Positions 1 through 6,786 of a stretch of 17,828 nt of DNA are shown here, piece by piece. Below the pieces are notes generated by a model, which saw only the letters and a program-made list of their open reading frames with translations, was not told where the DNA came from and did no database searches. The translations under genes and the position numbers were made by a program. Location of the stretch: the NCBI GenBank assembly GCA_038065435.1, contig JBBTQZ010000028.1, positions 1-17,828 of the forward strand, in the 5' to 3' direction. The DNA is from JBBTQZ01 sp038065435 (lineage in GTDB: Bacteria; Patescibacteriota; Minisyncoccia; Phycocordibacterales; WO2-35-19). Within the stretch, counting starts at the first letter, position 1. Every line of letters begins with the position of its first letter.

Positions 1-2
1 CT

Positions 3-578
3 CCATCACTTTCCAAATTTCAACTTTTTGAAACTTTTGATTCTTGGAAAGACGAGTCTAAGGAAGAAATCAACAAAATTTTGAAAGAGCTGACTCCAGA
101 AGGTGGCACCTTCCCCCGCATTCCAACCAAAGGCGAAGCAGACAGAATAGCTGCTCTTCAGCGCAGTGTGGGCAAGCTCGGCTTTGATACAACCATCCGC
201 TCCATGTATTTTGCCGACAAAGATACATACAACGGTACTTATCTTGGAGGCATGCTAGGAGCTTTCAAACAATATGGCTCGCTTGGTTACAACGGATTCA
301 AAAACAAGGGTTGGCAAATGTGTTATGAGGGTGGTTGGTATAATGACTTCTGGAAAATGGACAAGGGCAAAATGGGAATACTGGTAATGGAAGAATACAA
401 ACTACGTCGGTTTTTCTTCTCACCTTATAGGGGCAGACACTTTTATAGCAAGCCGTTTATACTCAATTCTGAAGAGTTGGCCACCATCTTCCATCTACCT
501 GGACCAGTGGCCGGCACCCCGACTCTGGAGCGAGTTCCTTCGCGTAAGATAGAAGCCCCTTCCAATCTCCCCATATGA
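3..578 (+). CDS. C-terminal part of an unrecognised conserved-looking protein (5' end outside window)
   Basis: The reading frame is open from the first bases of the window (codon 1 at position 3) to TGA at 576-578, so only about 191 C-terminal residues are visible. A TTG at 81 could be read as a start, but the frame continues upstream without a stop and I treat the gene as truncated by the window edge. The protein is rich in aromatic residues and glycine (YLGGMLGAFKQYGSLGYNGF) and has a segment LNSEELATIFHLPGP followed by a proline-rich tail. From memory, similar segments occur in large CPR proteins annotated as T4SS-coupling or HerA/TraG-like, but I cannot confirm this and assign no function. 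The stop overlaps the mltG start (ATGA), so the two genes are probably co-transcribed and translationally coupled. Confidence 0.75.
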   Translation, partial: PSLSKFQLFETFDSWKDESKEEINKILKELTPEGGTFPRIPTKGEADRIAALQRSVGKLGFDTTIRSMYFADKDTYNGTYLGGMLGAFKQYGSLGYNGFKNKGWQMCYEGGWYNDFWKMDKGKMGILVMEEYKLRRFFFSPYRGRHFYSKPFILNSEELATIFHLPGPVAGTPTLERVPSRKIEAPSNLPI

Positions 579-1681
579 AAATCCTTATCTACGTCAAATC
601 ACTCTTTGAGAAAATAATTAGCCCATTCAAAGAGAAATTATATTTCCTACGCGATACAGTAGCGGTGCACCCGAGGGTGATGATGTGGCGCTTGCGCCTA
701 TTCAACATATTCCCCCCTCTTAGCAATCATTTCTTCAAAATAGCGGCCCTGCTTATCATCATCTTTGCATTTTTTATAAGCTTTTATATATTTGCTTGGC
801 GAGCGCCAAGGCCGTTTCCAGAACACGCCATCATTACAGTAGATAGGGGAGAGAACTTTTCTACGATAGCGAATCTTTTTGAGAAAACAAACATAGTGCG
901 CTCTCAAAAGTGGTTAAAATTCTTTATACGAATCACCGGAGGTGACAGACGCATAGTAGCTGGTGATTACTATTTTCCAAAACCAGTAAACATATTTAAA
1001 ATAGTGCGCATTCTGCACAAAGGCGAGTTCGGCTTTATAGCTGAAAAAATCACCTTGCATGAAGGGCTTTCTTCTTTTGAGATGGCAGATCTCCTTAGTG
1101 AAAAACTACTTTCGTTCAATAAAGAAGAGTTCCTGCAAGAAGTCCGTGACCAAAAACTAGAAGGCACCCTTTTCCCCGACACCTATTTCTTTAGTCCAAA
1201 TATCAAAGCACCCGAGGTTATCCTTTCAATGAGAGAAAACTTTGCCAGAAGTATAAAAATTTATGGGGAGGATATTCTAAAATCAGGTAGAACTCTGGAA
1301 GAGATCATTATAATGGCTTCTATTATAGAAAACGAGGCCAACCAAAATATAGGAGCAAAAAGATTAGTTTCCGGCATACTCTGGAGGCGCCTTCGATTGG
1401 AGATGCCTCTACAAGTAGACGCCCCATTTCGCTATTACAACGGCAAGCACAGCTACACTCTAACCAAAGAAGATCTGAAAGAAGAACATCCATACAATAC
1501 TTATGTGAACAAAGGTTTACCTCCAACTGCCATAAGTAATCCGGGAATAGATTCCATAAGAGCCGCTATCGCCCCGACCAACACCGACTACCTATATTTT
1601 ATGTCAGACAAACAAGGCAATATGTACTACGCGCGCGATTTCGCCGGCCATCAGAGAAACAGGGAAGCATATTTGAGATAA
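575..1681 (+). CDS. mltG: Endolytic murein transglycosylase MltG (YceG-like)
   Basis: The protein cleaves nascent peptidoglycan glycan strands at the outer face of the membrane, which in the known family sets strand length. At 368 residues it is near the usual length. It has a cytoplasmic basic head of about 50 residues, one membrane helix (about 53-75), a LysM-like module (about 85-150) and the YceG catalytic domain. The catalytic motif MASIIENEA places the active glutamate at E252, equivalent to E218 of E. coli MltG. Other family marks are EGTLFPDTYFF (196-206) and NKGLPPTAISNPG (312-324). Start ATG 575 overlaps the upstream stop, and no Shine-Dalgarno sequence is needed if translation is coupled. 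A terminator follows 13 nt after the stop. Confidence 0.95.
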   Translation: MKILIYVKSLFEKIISPFKEKLYFLRDTVAVHPRVMMWRLRLFNIFPPLSNHFFKIAALLIIIFAFFISFYIFAWRAPRPFPEHAIITVDRGENFSTIANLFEKTNIVRSQKWLKFFIRITGGDRRIVAGDYYFPKPVNIFKIVRILHKGEFGFIAEKITLHEGLSSFEMADLLSEKLLSFNKEEFLQEVRDQKLEGTLFPDTYFFSPNIKAPEVILSMRENFARSIKIYGEDILKSGRTLEEIIIMASIIENEANQNIGAKRLVSGILWRRLRLEMPLQVDAPFRYYNGKHSYTLTKEDLKEEHPYNTYVNKGLPPTAISNPGIDSIRAAIAPTNTDYLYFMSDKQGNMYYARDFAGHQRNREAYLR

Positions 1682-1693
1682 AAATGAATACGA

Positions 1694-1728
1694 AAAAGCG
1701 AGCCGTCCTCCAAATACAGCTCGCTTTT
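1694..1728. terminator. Bidirectional rho-independent terminator between mltG and the 1740-2108 gene
   Basis: A perfect 10-bp inverted repeat, AAAAGCGAGC (1694-1703) and GCTCGCTTTT (1719-1728), encloses a 15-nt loop. The A-run on the left arm and T-run on the right arm let it work for both converging genes. Confidence 0.8.
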
Positions 1729-1739
1729 GTTGAAATGTC

Positions 1740-2108
1740 TCACTTAACCGAATGGATCAACGCTTCACCGATACTTTTTTCTAAGATCTGATAGGCGTCG
1801 AGCGGTCTGCGTTCGGGATAGGTGACAAAGTACGGCACACCCTCCCGCTTGCCATAGACAAGAGTCGTTCTTGAACGGTGTGTAGAAAAGGCAAAAACAA
1901 GAATCAACCTTATCTCCGAGAAAGCCGGCTCGCAATCAACGATATGATCCACCACAATCGTCAACGTAGAGCCCTTAGGTATATTAACTACCAGACGCTC
2001 GGATGCGATCTGGAGATTGACCAACAAATCCTCAACCGCATTTTTGACTAAGTGCCAATCAGAGACTATTCTCTGAAAAGTAACCCCGATTTCAACATGA
2101 ACTTTCAT
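1740..2108 (-). CDS. Orphan hypothetical protein, 122 aa
   Basis: I do not recognise this protein. The frame is open further upstream to 2159, but I chose ATG 2106-2108 because it is preceded by a strong Shine-Dalgarno sequence (AGAAGGAGAAGGAAATG), giving MKVHVEIGVTFQRIVSDW. It looks like a soluble alpha/beta protein: alternating hydrophobic strands around 37-55 (LVVNIPKGSTLTIVVDHIV) and 65-75, then a basic patch (THRSRTT) and a helical C-terminus. No signal peptide, membrane helix or catalytic motif is visible. It ends in TGA. It is a single gene between its own promoter and a bidirectional terminator, opposite in strand to its neighbours. G+C is about 48% in the first 90 nt counted, against about 39% in an mnmA sample, which suggests a separate origin. 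Confidence 0.65.
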   Translation of the reverse strand: MKVHVEIGVTFQRIVSDWHLVKNAVEDLLVNLQIASERLVVNIPKGSTLTIVVDHIVDCEPAFSEIRLILVFAFSTHRSRTTLVYGKREGVPYFVTYPERRPLDAYQILEKSIGEALIHSVK

Positions 2109-2130
2109 TTCCTTCTCCTTCTTTTTTTGA

Positions 2131-2159
2131 TTGCCAACTTCCGTAAAATAATATAACAT
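2131..2159 (+). promoter_or_regulatory. Possible mnmA promoter, leaderless start
   Basis: TTGCCA (2131-2136) and TAACAT (2154-2159) are 17 nt apart, and the mnmA ATG follows 8 nt after the -10 box. The -10 match is weak. It interleaves with the divergent promoter on the other strand. Confidence 0.35.
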
Positions 2160-2179
2160 ACTAACTTATGATAAGTCAA
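2150..2179 (-). promoter_or_regulatory. Putative sigma70-type promoter of the 1740-2108 gene
   Basis: Read on the minus strand, TTGACT (2174-2179) and TATATT (2150-2155) are separated by 18 nt. The predicted transcript start is near 2143, leaving a leader of about 35 nt that contains the AAGGAG site. The -35 box lies inside the first codons of mnmA. Confidence 0.5.
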
Positions 2180-3271
2180 CCCCGTAGTGAAAAATCCCAT
2201 AATACTTATCCCTTACGCCATGTATTCGTCGGTCTTTCTGGTGGAGTAGACTCGGCTGTTAGTGCGGCACTTCTTAAAAAGCAAGGTTATGAAGTAACTG
2301 GAGTTTTTATAAAAGCATGGACTCCACCTGGCTACCTCTGCACATGGCGAGAAGACAGACGAAGTGCGATGAGAGTAGCAGCGGTTTTGGACATACCTTT
2401 TATAACTCTTGATTTGGAAAAAGAGTACAAAAAAGAGGTGGTGGATTATATGCTGAAGGAATACAAGCAAGGCAAGACCCCAAATCCCGATGTCATGTGC
2501 AATAAGGAAATAAAATTCGGTCACTTTTTGGATTTTGCTCTAAAAAACGGAGCAGATTTCGTGGCAACAGGACATTATTCTCGCGTCCTTACCTCTCCTG
2601 ATTCTAGGAGAGGTCGAGACGAAGTCCGAGTGAGGTTGATGGAAGCGAAGGACAAAAACAAAGATCAGTCATATTTTCTCTGGACACTGAAGCAAGGACA
2701 GTTAAAGCATATTCTTTTCCCGATTGGCCATTTGCAGAAAAACGAAGTTCGTGAGCTTGCCGAACGATTCGGCCTACCCCAAGCCACTCGCAAAGACAGT
2801 CAGGGGCTATGCTTCTTGGGCCAAATAGATATGAAAGAATTTCTGAAAGAAAATATAAAAACAAAAAAAGGTAATGTGCTAAATGAAAATGGAGAAGTAA
2901 TAGGGGAGCACGAAGGAGCAGTGCTTTACACATTGGGCGAGAGGCATGGTTTCCGCGTTTTCAATCAACAAACAAAAAGTGAGCCTCTATATGTAGTCGC
3001 CAAAAATGTAGACAAAAATACGATTACAGTATCAACCCAAAATGCAAAACAAGAAACACAAAACGAACAGTTTAAAATCCAAAACATAAATTGGACAACT
3101 CATTCTCCAAAAATGGAGAATGAGTGTCGCATCAGATATCGAGGAGAGAAGATAAAATGTAAAATCGAGAACGAAAAAGTACTTTTCGACGGACCCCAAC
3201 TTATAGCCAGCGGCCAATCAGTGGTTTTTTATGATGGTGAAAAAGTATTGGGTGGTGCTATAATAGCCTAA
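2168..3271 (+). CDS. mnmA: tRNA-specific 2-thiouridylase MnmA
   Basis: MnmA adenylates U34 of Lys, Glu and Gln tRNAs and replaces its 2-oxygen with sulphur. At 367 residues it is of normal length. It has the PP-loop SGGVDS (24-29), the first catalytic cysteine C111 in TPNPDVMCNKEIKFG, ATGHYSRV (133-140), KDQSYFLWTL (165-174), and the second cysteine C215 in DSQGLCFLGQID. The C-terminal beta domain contains CRIRYRGE and GQSVVFYDGEKVLGGAII. ATG 2168 has no Shine-Dalgarno sequence. Two palindromic repeats are read through in frame: one encodes about residues 142-156 (TSPDSRRGRDEVRVR), the other residues 311-320 (THSPKMENEC). Both fall in linkers away from the catalytic motifs, so the enzyme should be active. 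The TAA stop shares its last base with the next ATG. Confidence 0.95.
   Translation: MISQPRSEKSHNTYPLRHVFVGLSGGVDSAVSAALLKKQGYEVTGVFIKAWTPPGYLCTWREDRRSAMRVAAVLDIPFITLDLEKEYKKEVVDYMLKEYKQGKTPNPDVMCNKEIKFGHFLDFALKNGADFVATGHYSRVLTSPDSRRGRDEVRVRLMEAKDKNKDQSYFLWTLKQGQLKHILFPIGHLQKNEVRELAERFGLPQATRKDSQGLCFLGQIDMKEFLKENIKTKKGNVLNENGEVIGEHEGAVLYTLGERHGFRVFNQQTKSEPLYVVAKNVDKNTITVSTQNAKQETQNEQFKIQNINWTTHSPKMENECRIRYRGEKIKCKIENEKVLFDGPQLIASGQSVVFYDGEKVLGGAIIA
2591..2637 (+). repeat. Palindromic repeat family B, in-frame copy inside mnmA
   Basis: ACCTCTCCT (2591-2599) and AGGAGAGGT (2606-2614) form a perfect 9-bp stem with a 6-nt loop, followed by a tail ending GAGTGAGGTT. The right arm (TCTAGGAGAGG) and the tail (G.GTGAGGTT) recur at 17761-17800 between grpE and dnaK. 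The whole element stays in the MnmA reading frame. Confidence 0.65.
3098..3125 (+). repeat. Palindromic repeat family A, in-frame copy inside mnmA
   Basis: ACTCATTCTCC (3098-3108) and GGAGAATGAGT (3115-3125) form a perfect 11-bp stem around the loop AAAAAT. A near-identical palindrome with loop GAAAAT lies at 7463-7486. The copy is translated as MnmA residues 311-320. Confidence 0.7.
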
Positions 3272-4107
3272 TGCAGGACAAAATACTCATAATAAAAGCG
3301 ACCGGAGAAAGAGAAGCTTTTAACCCTTTGAAGCTCCGCTATTCTTTAGAAAAAGCCAAAGCCGCCCCAGAAATAATCGAAAGAATATTGACTCATATAA
3401 AGATGGAGCTCAAAGAGGGGATGACCACAAGAGATATCTATTCCCACGCTTTCAATCTACTGGAAAGAGAAAGCAAACCCATAGCTCTACGGTATTCATT
3501 GCGTAATGCGGTTATAGAGATGGGGCCAACCGGTTTTCCTTTTGAGCAACTTATAGCAGAGATCATGTGCGTCAAAGGTTTTGAGACAAGAACCGATTTT
3601 ACAGCGAAAGGCGAATGCGTAGAACATGAGATAGACGTGGTAGCTTGGAACGAAAACAGGCTTATCATGATAGAGGCCAAATTTCATAACGAATTCGGCA
3701 TAAAGTCTGATCTCAAGACAGCTCTTTATGTCAAAGCTCGTTGGGGTGATTTGGAAGAAAAAGAATTCGATACTTTTGGTCAAAAAAGGAAGTTGGATGA
3801 AGGTTGGCTTATAACAAACACCAAATTCACCGAGCAAGCAATCAGATACGCCCTTTGTCGCAACATGAAGCTTATTGGGTGGAATTTCCCCCAAAAAGGG
3901 AACTTGCAAGATCTTATAGAGGACACCGGCCTTCACCCCATCACCGCTCTCAAAAGTATTTCAAGTAGCCACAAAAAAGCTCTCATGGAAGCAGGCATAA
4001 TACATGTAAAACAATTCACAGAAAATCTAGACGTAGCAAAACAGTGCAATATACCAAGCGATAAGGTAGAGCAAGCAGTATTGGAGATAAAACAAATTTT
4101 AAATTAA
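3271..4107 (+). CDS. ATP-cone domain fused to Mrr-like PD-(D/E)XK endonuclease domain
   Basis: The first about 85 residues look like an ATP-cone, the nucleotide-sensing module known from ribonucleotide reductase and NrdR (KATGEREAFNPLKLRYSLEKA, then TTRDIYSHAFNLL). Residues about 88-205 look like an Mrr-type restriction-endonuclease fold: GFPFEQLIAEIMCVKGFETRTD, then E120-I-D122 and E135-A-K137 in LIMIEAKFHN, the expected metal-binding D and ExK. A C-terminal helical segment (about 222-278) resembles a helix-hairpin-helix or SAM-like DNA-binding unit. The likely role is an ATP/dATP-gated DNA nuclease, but substrate and biological role are unknown. It overlaps mnmA by one base (TAATG) and is followed 14 nt later by a second nuclease. 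It has no methyltransferase partner here, so it is not a typical restriction system. Confidence 0.8.
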   Translation: MQDKILIIKATGEREAFNPLKLRYSLEKAKAAPEIIERILTHIKMELKEGMTTRDIYSHAFNLLERESKPIALRYSLRNAVIEMGPTGFPFEQLIAEIMCVKGFETRTDFTAKGECVEHEIDVVAWNENRLIMIEAKFHNEFGIKSDLKTALYVKARWGDLEEKEFDTFGQKRKLDEGWLITNTKFTEQAIRYALCRNMKLIGWNFPQKGNLQDLIEDTGLHPITALKSISSSHKKALMEAGIIHVKQFTENLDVAKQCNIPSDKVEQAVLEIKQILN

Positions 4108-4121
4108 TTCAAATATTTAAA

Positions 4122-4859
4122 ATGGCTTGGTACAAGAAAAAACTTTATGATCCGAAAGCTAAAGAGTATTTCAAGGTAAGCCGATCCAAAATAGATTTGT
4201 TTGTAGAGTGCCCAAGATGCTTCTATCTTGATCGGAGATTGGGCGTCTCCAGACCTCAAGGCTTTCCTTTCAACCTCAACAGCGCGGTAGATCTTCTTCT
4301 CAAGAAAGAGTTTGACATTCACCGTAAACAAAAGACTCCGCACCCTCTTATGGATAGCTACGGGGTAGAGGCGATACCCTTTGAGCACGAGAAAATGGAT
4401 GTTTGGAGAGAAAACTTTACAGGCGTAGAGGCCCTCCACAAGCCGACCAATTTTTTGGTTTTCGGTGCTGTAGATGATATTTGGGTAGATAAAAACAAAA
4501 AACTCATTGTGGTGGACTACAAAGCGACGAGCAAAGATTCAGAAGTCACTTTGGACGCCGAGTGGCAAGATGGTTATAAAAGACAGATGGAAGTTTACCA
4601 GTGGCTCTTGCGACAAAATGGTTTCGAAGTAAGCAACACCGGTTATTTTGTCTATGCCAACGGCAAGCGCGATAGGGAAGCCTTTGACGGCAAGCTAGAG
4701 TTTGATGTCAAGCTCATCGCCTACACTGGCTCTAGCGATTGGGTAGAAAAAACTCTCGGTGATATGAAAGAATGTTTAAATAATGATGAGATGCCCAAAA
4801 GTGCTGCCAGTTGCGAACATTGCACATACGTAAGTGAAAGAAACAGAGCCGAAAAATAA
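4122..4859 (+). CDS. PD-(D/E)XK nuclease with Cas4/AddB-like Fe-S cysteines
   Basis: This 245-residue protein has the RecB/Cas4-type nuclease core: GAVDDIWV (metal-binding D118/D119), IVVDYKAT (D132, K134) and a helix QMEVYQWLL with the Q...Y motif (Q155, Y159). Two cysteine pairs, C30-x2-C33 (ECPRCFYL) near the N-terminus and C231-x2-C234 (CEHC) near the C-terminus, bracket the nuclease fold. In Cas4 and AddB this arrangement binds a 4Fe-4S cluster. Cas4 and AddB usually have one cysteine at one end and three at the other, so the 2+2 layout is a variant. The likely activity is a DNA exonuclease in repair or recombination. No cas genes or CRISPR array are nearby. It lies between another nuclease and a uracil-DNA glycosylase with 14-18 nt gaps, suggesting one operon. 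Confidence 0.85.
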   Translation: MAWYKKKLYDPKAKEYFKVSRSKIDLFVECPRCFYLDRRLGVSRPQGFPFNLNSAVDLLLKKEFDIHRKQKTPHPLMDSYGVEAIPFEHEKMDVWRENFTGVEALHKPTNFLVFGAVDDIWVDKNKKLIVVDYKATSKDSEVTLDAEWQDGYKRQMEVYQWLLRQNGFEVSNTGYFVYANGKRDREAFDGKLEFDVKLIAYTGSSDWVEKTLGDMKECLNNDEMPKSAASCEHCTYVSERNRAEK

Positions 4860-4877
4860 TTTTGTTATTATTCTTTT

Positions 4878-5483
4878 ATGATGCAATCCGCTGAACAAAG
4901 AAAAGAATTGATGAGGAAGATCAGGGACGAGGTGGTGGGGCTTAAGAACTCGCCACTTTATAAGTTTCGCGTGGAGAACAAAAATCTGCCGGTGATAGGC
5001 GAAGGGAGTCATTTTGCGGAAATAATGTTTATCGGCGAAGCGCCGGGGAGGAACGAAGCTAGGACTGGTCGGCCGTTTTGCGGAAGAGCGGGGCAAATTT
5101 TGGACCAACTTCTAGAGGCCGTAGGTATTGAGCGAAGCGAAATATATGTCACCAATATAGTCAAAGACCGACCACCCATGAACCGCGATCCACTATCAGA
5201 GGAAATAGAAATTTATGGGCCTTTTTTGGACAGACAGATTGAGATTATAGAGCCCAAAGTCATAGCTACTCTGGGTAGATATTCTATGAGCTACATTATG
5301 CCGAAGTTCGGCCTAGAGCTTGAACTAGAACCTATAAGTAAGGCTCACGGCAAAGTGTATGATGCAAAAACAAATTACGGCCCTATCAAAATAGTACCTC
5401 TTTATCACCCAGCCGTCGCCGTCTACAACTCTCACACCCTCGACCTCCTCAAAAAAGATTTTCAAGTTTTGAAAACACTTTAG
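4878..5483 (+). CDS. Uracil-DNA glycosylase family 4/5-like, Fe-S cysteines absent
   Basis: This would remove uracil from DNA as the first step of base excision repair. The 201-residue protein has the motif GEAPGRNEARTGRPFCGRAG (53-72), YVTNIVKDRPPMNRDP (90-105), IEPKVIATLG and the C-terminal catalytic-loop histidine in YHPAVAVY (H177). Family-4 enzymes carry four cysteines for a 4Fe-4S cluster. Here the equivalent positions read L22, S25 (in KNSPL), D97 (VKDRPP instead of VKCRPP) and Y113 (EIYGPFL), so all four are replaced. ATG 4878 is taken as the start, though the second ATG three bases on is equally possible. There is no Shine-Dalgarno sequence; a TATTAT lies 6 nt upstream. The gene is last in the mnmA run and overlaps the convergent M16 gene by 4 bases. 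Confidence 0.85.
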   Translation: MMQSAEQRKELMRKIRDEVVGLKNSPLYKFRVENKNLPVIGEGSHFAEIMFIGEAPGRNEARTGRPFCGRAGQILDQLLEAVGIERSEIYVTNIVKDRPPMNRDPLSEEIEIYGPFLDRQIEIIEPKVIATLGRYSMSYIMPKFGLELELEPISKAHGKVYDAKTNYGPIKIVPLYHPAVAVYNSHTLDLLKKDFQVLKTL

Positions 5484-6748
5484 ACTTTCAATATTTTCTC
5501 AAACCGTTTTGGATCATTGTATTTGCCGACGATAGCCATGTTGAGATTTTTGTTTTGAATAATTGTTTTAGTTATTTTAGCAATGTCTGCAGCTGAAACT
5601 TTTTCAATTTCTTTTTCAATTTCTTTCGGTGTCTTTATTTTTTCATGTAAAATCTCTTGCATACCATAAAATTCAGTCAAAGAATCCGAAGACTCAAGCC
5701 CTAAATATAAATTACCGATCAGATAATCCTTGGCTTTTCTCAATTCATCATTACCGACTTTTTCATCTCGTATTTTCTTGAACTCTTCCAGGATTCCGTT
5801 TATTCCGAGCTCCACTCGGCTAGAATCTACTCCGGCTGTAGCCATGAGCACTCCATGATCTGTAAGTTGATCAACAAAAGATTTAGCATAATAACAAATG
5901 CCCAATTGCTCCCGCATCTTCTGAAAAAGGCGCGAGCTCATACCACCACCAAGAATCGTGGAGGCTAGCTTCAAGGCTGGAGTTCTTTTGTCATATACAT
6001 CAAAAGCTCTAAAACCCATCACAAGGTGTGTTTGATCAGTATCTTTATATTTTATTTTCACAGCTGGTTTATTTTGGCTCTCCACTACCTTCTTCTTGCC
6101 TTTCTTTTTACCGACCGGCATACCAGTAAAGGCTTTCTCAATTTTTTTAAAGATATCGTTTGCATCTACGTCTCCAGCAACCAGAACAGCTGTTGCATCT
6201 GCTACATATAGTTTGCTTCTATAATTTACAAAATCATCACGATTGAATGATCTGATATTTTCTCTAGTGCCTATAATAGACCATCCAGCCGGCTGATCGC
6301 CATAAAGCAGCTCGTTCCATACATCATGTACAATCCTGTTTGGCAAATCTTCATACATATTTAATTCTTCAATAATGACCCCTTTTTCTCTTTCCAAATC
6401 ATCCGCGGGTAGAGTGGGGTGAAGATACATATCTGAAATTAGATCTATAAGTTTATCGGTATTTTTCGGATGTGCCTTACCCCAATAACCGGTAAATTCC
6501 TGCGAGGTAAAAGCATTGTTTTGCGCCCCCATGGCATCAAACTCTCTTGATATATCTATGGCTTTGGGTCGTTTGTCCGTACCCTTAAAACACATGTGCT
6601 CCAAAAAATGAGATAGGCCATTCAACTCTTTGGTCTCATATTTTGAGCCAGCTTCGATAAGGCTCATCACCGTTACAGATGGTGAGTTCTTTATCGGCAC
6701 CACAACAATCCGAAGTCCGTTTTTCAATACTTTCTTTTTGAAGTTCAT
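5480..6748 (-). CDS. M16 family zinc metallopeptidase (processing-peptidase/YmxG-like)
   Basis: This 422-residue protein has the inverted zinc motif HFLEH (H47, E50, H51) in GLSHFLEHMCFKGT, and EREKGVIIEELNMYEDLPN about 75 residues later, supplying the third zinc ligand (E127 or E128). The C-terminal M16 half is also present (LGGGMSSRLFQKMREQLGICY). It matches single-chain bacterial M16B peptidases of 410-430 residues that resemble mitochondrial processing peptidase. No signal peptide is seen, so it is probably cytoplasmic. The frame is open up to 6994, but that extension has low-quality sequence and would run into the divergent HD gene. ATG at 6746-6748 (MNFKKKVLKNGLRIVVVP) matches the family N-terminus and follows a good promoter by 9 nt. 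Its last 4 bases overlap the convergent glycosylase gene. Confidence 0.9.
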   Translation of the reverse strand: MNFKKKVLKNGLRIVVVPIKNSPSVTVMSLIEAGSKYETKELNGLSHFLEHMCFKGTDKRPKAIDISREFDAMGAQNNAFTSQEFTGYWGKAHPKNTDKLIDLISDMYLHPTLPADDLEREKGVIIEELNMYEDLPNRIVHDVWNELLYGDQPAGWSIIGTRENIRSFNRDDFVNYRSKLYVADATAVLVAGDVDANDIFKKIEKAFTGMPVGKKKGKKKVVESQNKPAVKIKYKDTDQTHLVMGFRAFDVYDKRTPALKLASTILGGGMSSRLFQKMREQLGICYYAKSFVDQLTDHGVLMATAGVDSSRVELGINGILEEFKKIRDEKVGNDELRKAKDYLIGNLYLGLESSDSLTEFYGMQEILHEKIKTPKEIEKEIEKVSAADIAKITKTIIQNKNLNMAIVGKYNDPKRFEKILKV

Positions 6749-6757
6749 TATGATAAC

Positions 6758-6786
6758 AATATACATATGTCCAAGCCTAAAATCAA
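6758..6786 (-). promoter_or_regulatory. Promoter of the M16 peptidase gene, nearly leaderless
   Basis: On the minus strand TTGATT (6781-6786) and TATATT (6758-6763) are exactly 17 nt apart, and the ATG begins 9 nt after the -10 box. The transcript would have at most 2-3 untranslated bases. The -35 box lies within codons 5-7 of the divergent HD gene. Confidence 0.6.

Noticed and set aside
2109..2159. Longer start for the 1740-2108 gene
   Set aside because: The strong AAGGAG site points to ATG 2106-2108; the extra residues are encoded by the ribosome-binding site and promoter.
3496..3936. 146-residue open frame antisense to the ATP-cone/Mrr gene
   Set aside because: It has no recognisable family and lies wholly opposite a gene with clear motifs; it is a shadow frame.
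4122..4859. cas4 and a CRISPR locus
   Set aside because: Only the nuclease fold and cysteines fit; there are no repeat-spacer arrays or other cas genes in the window.
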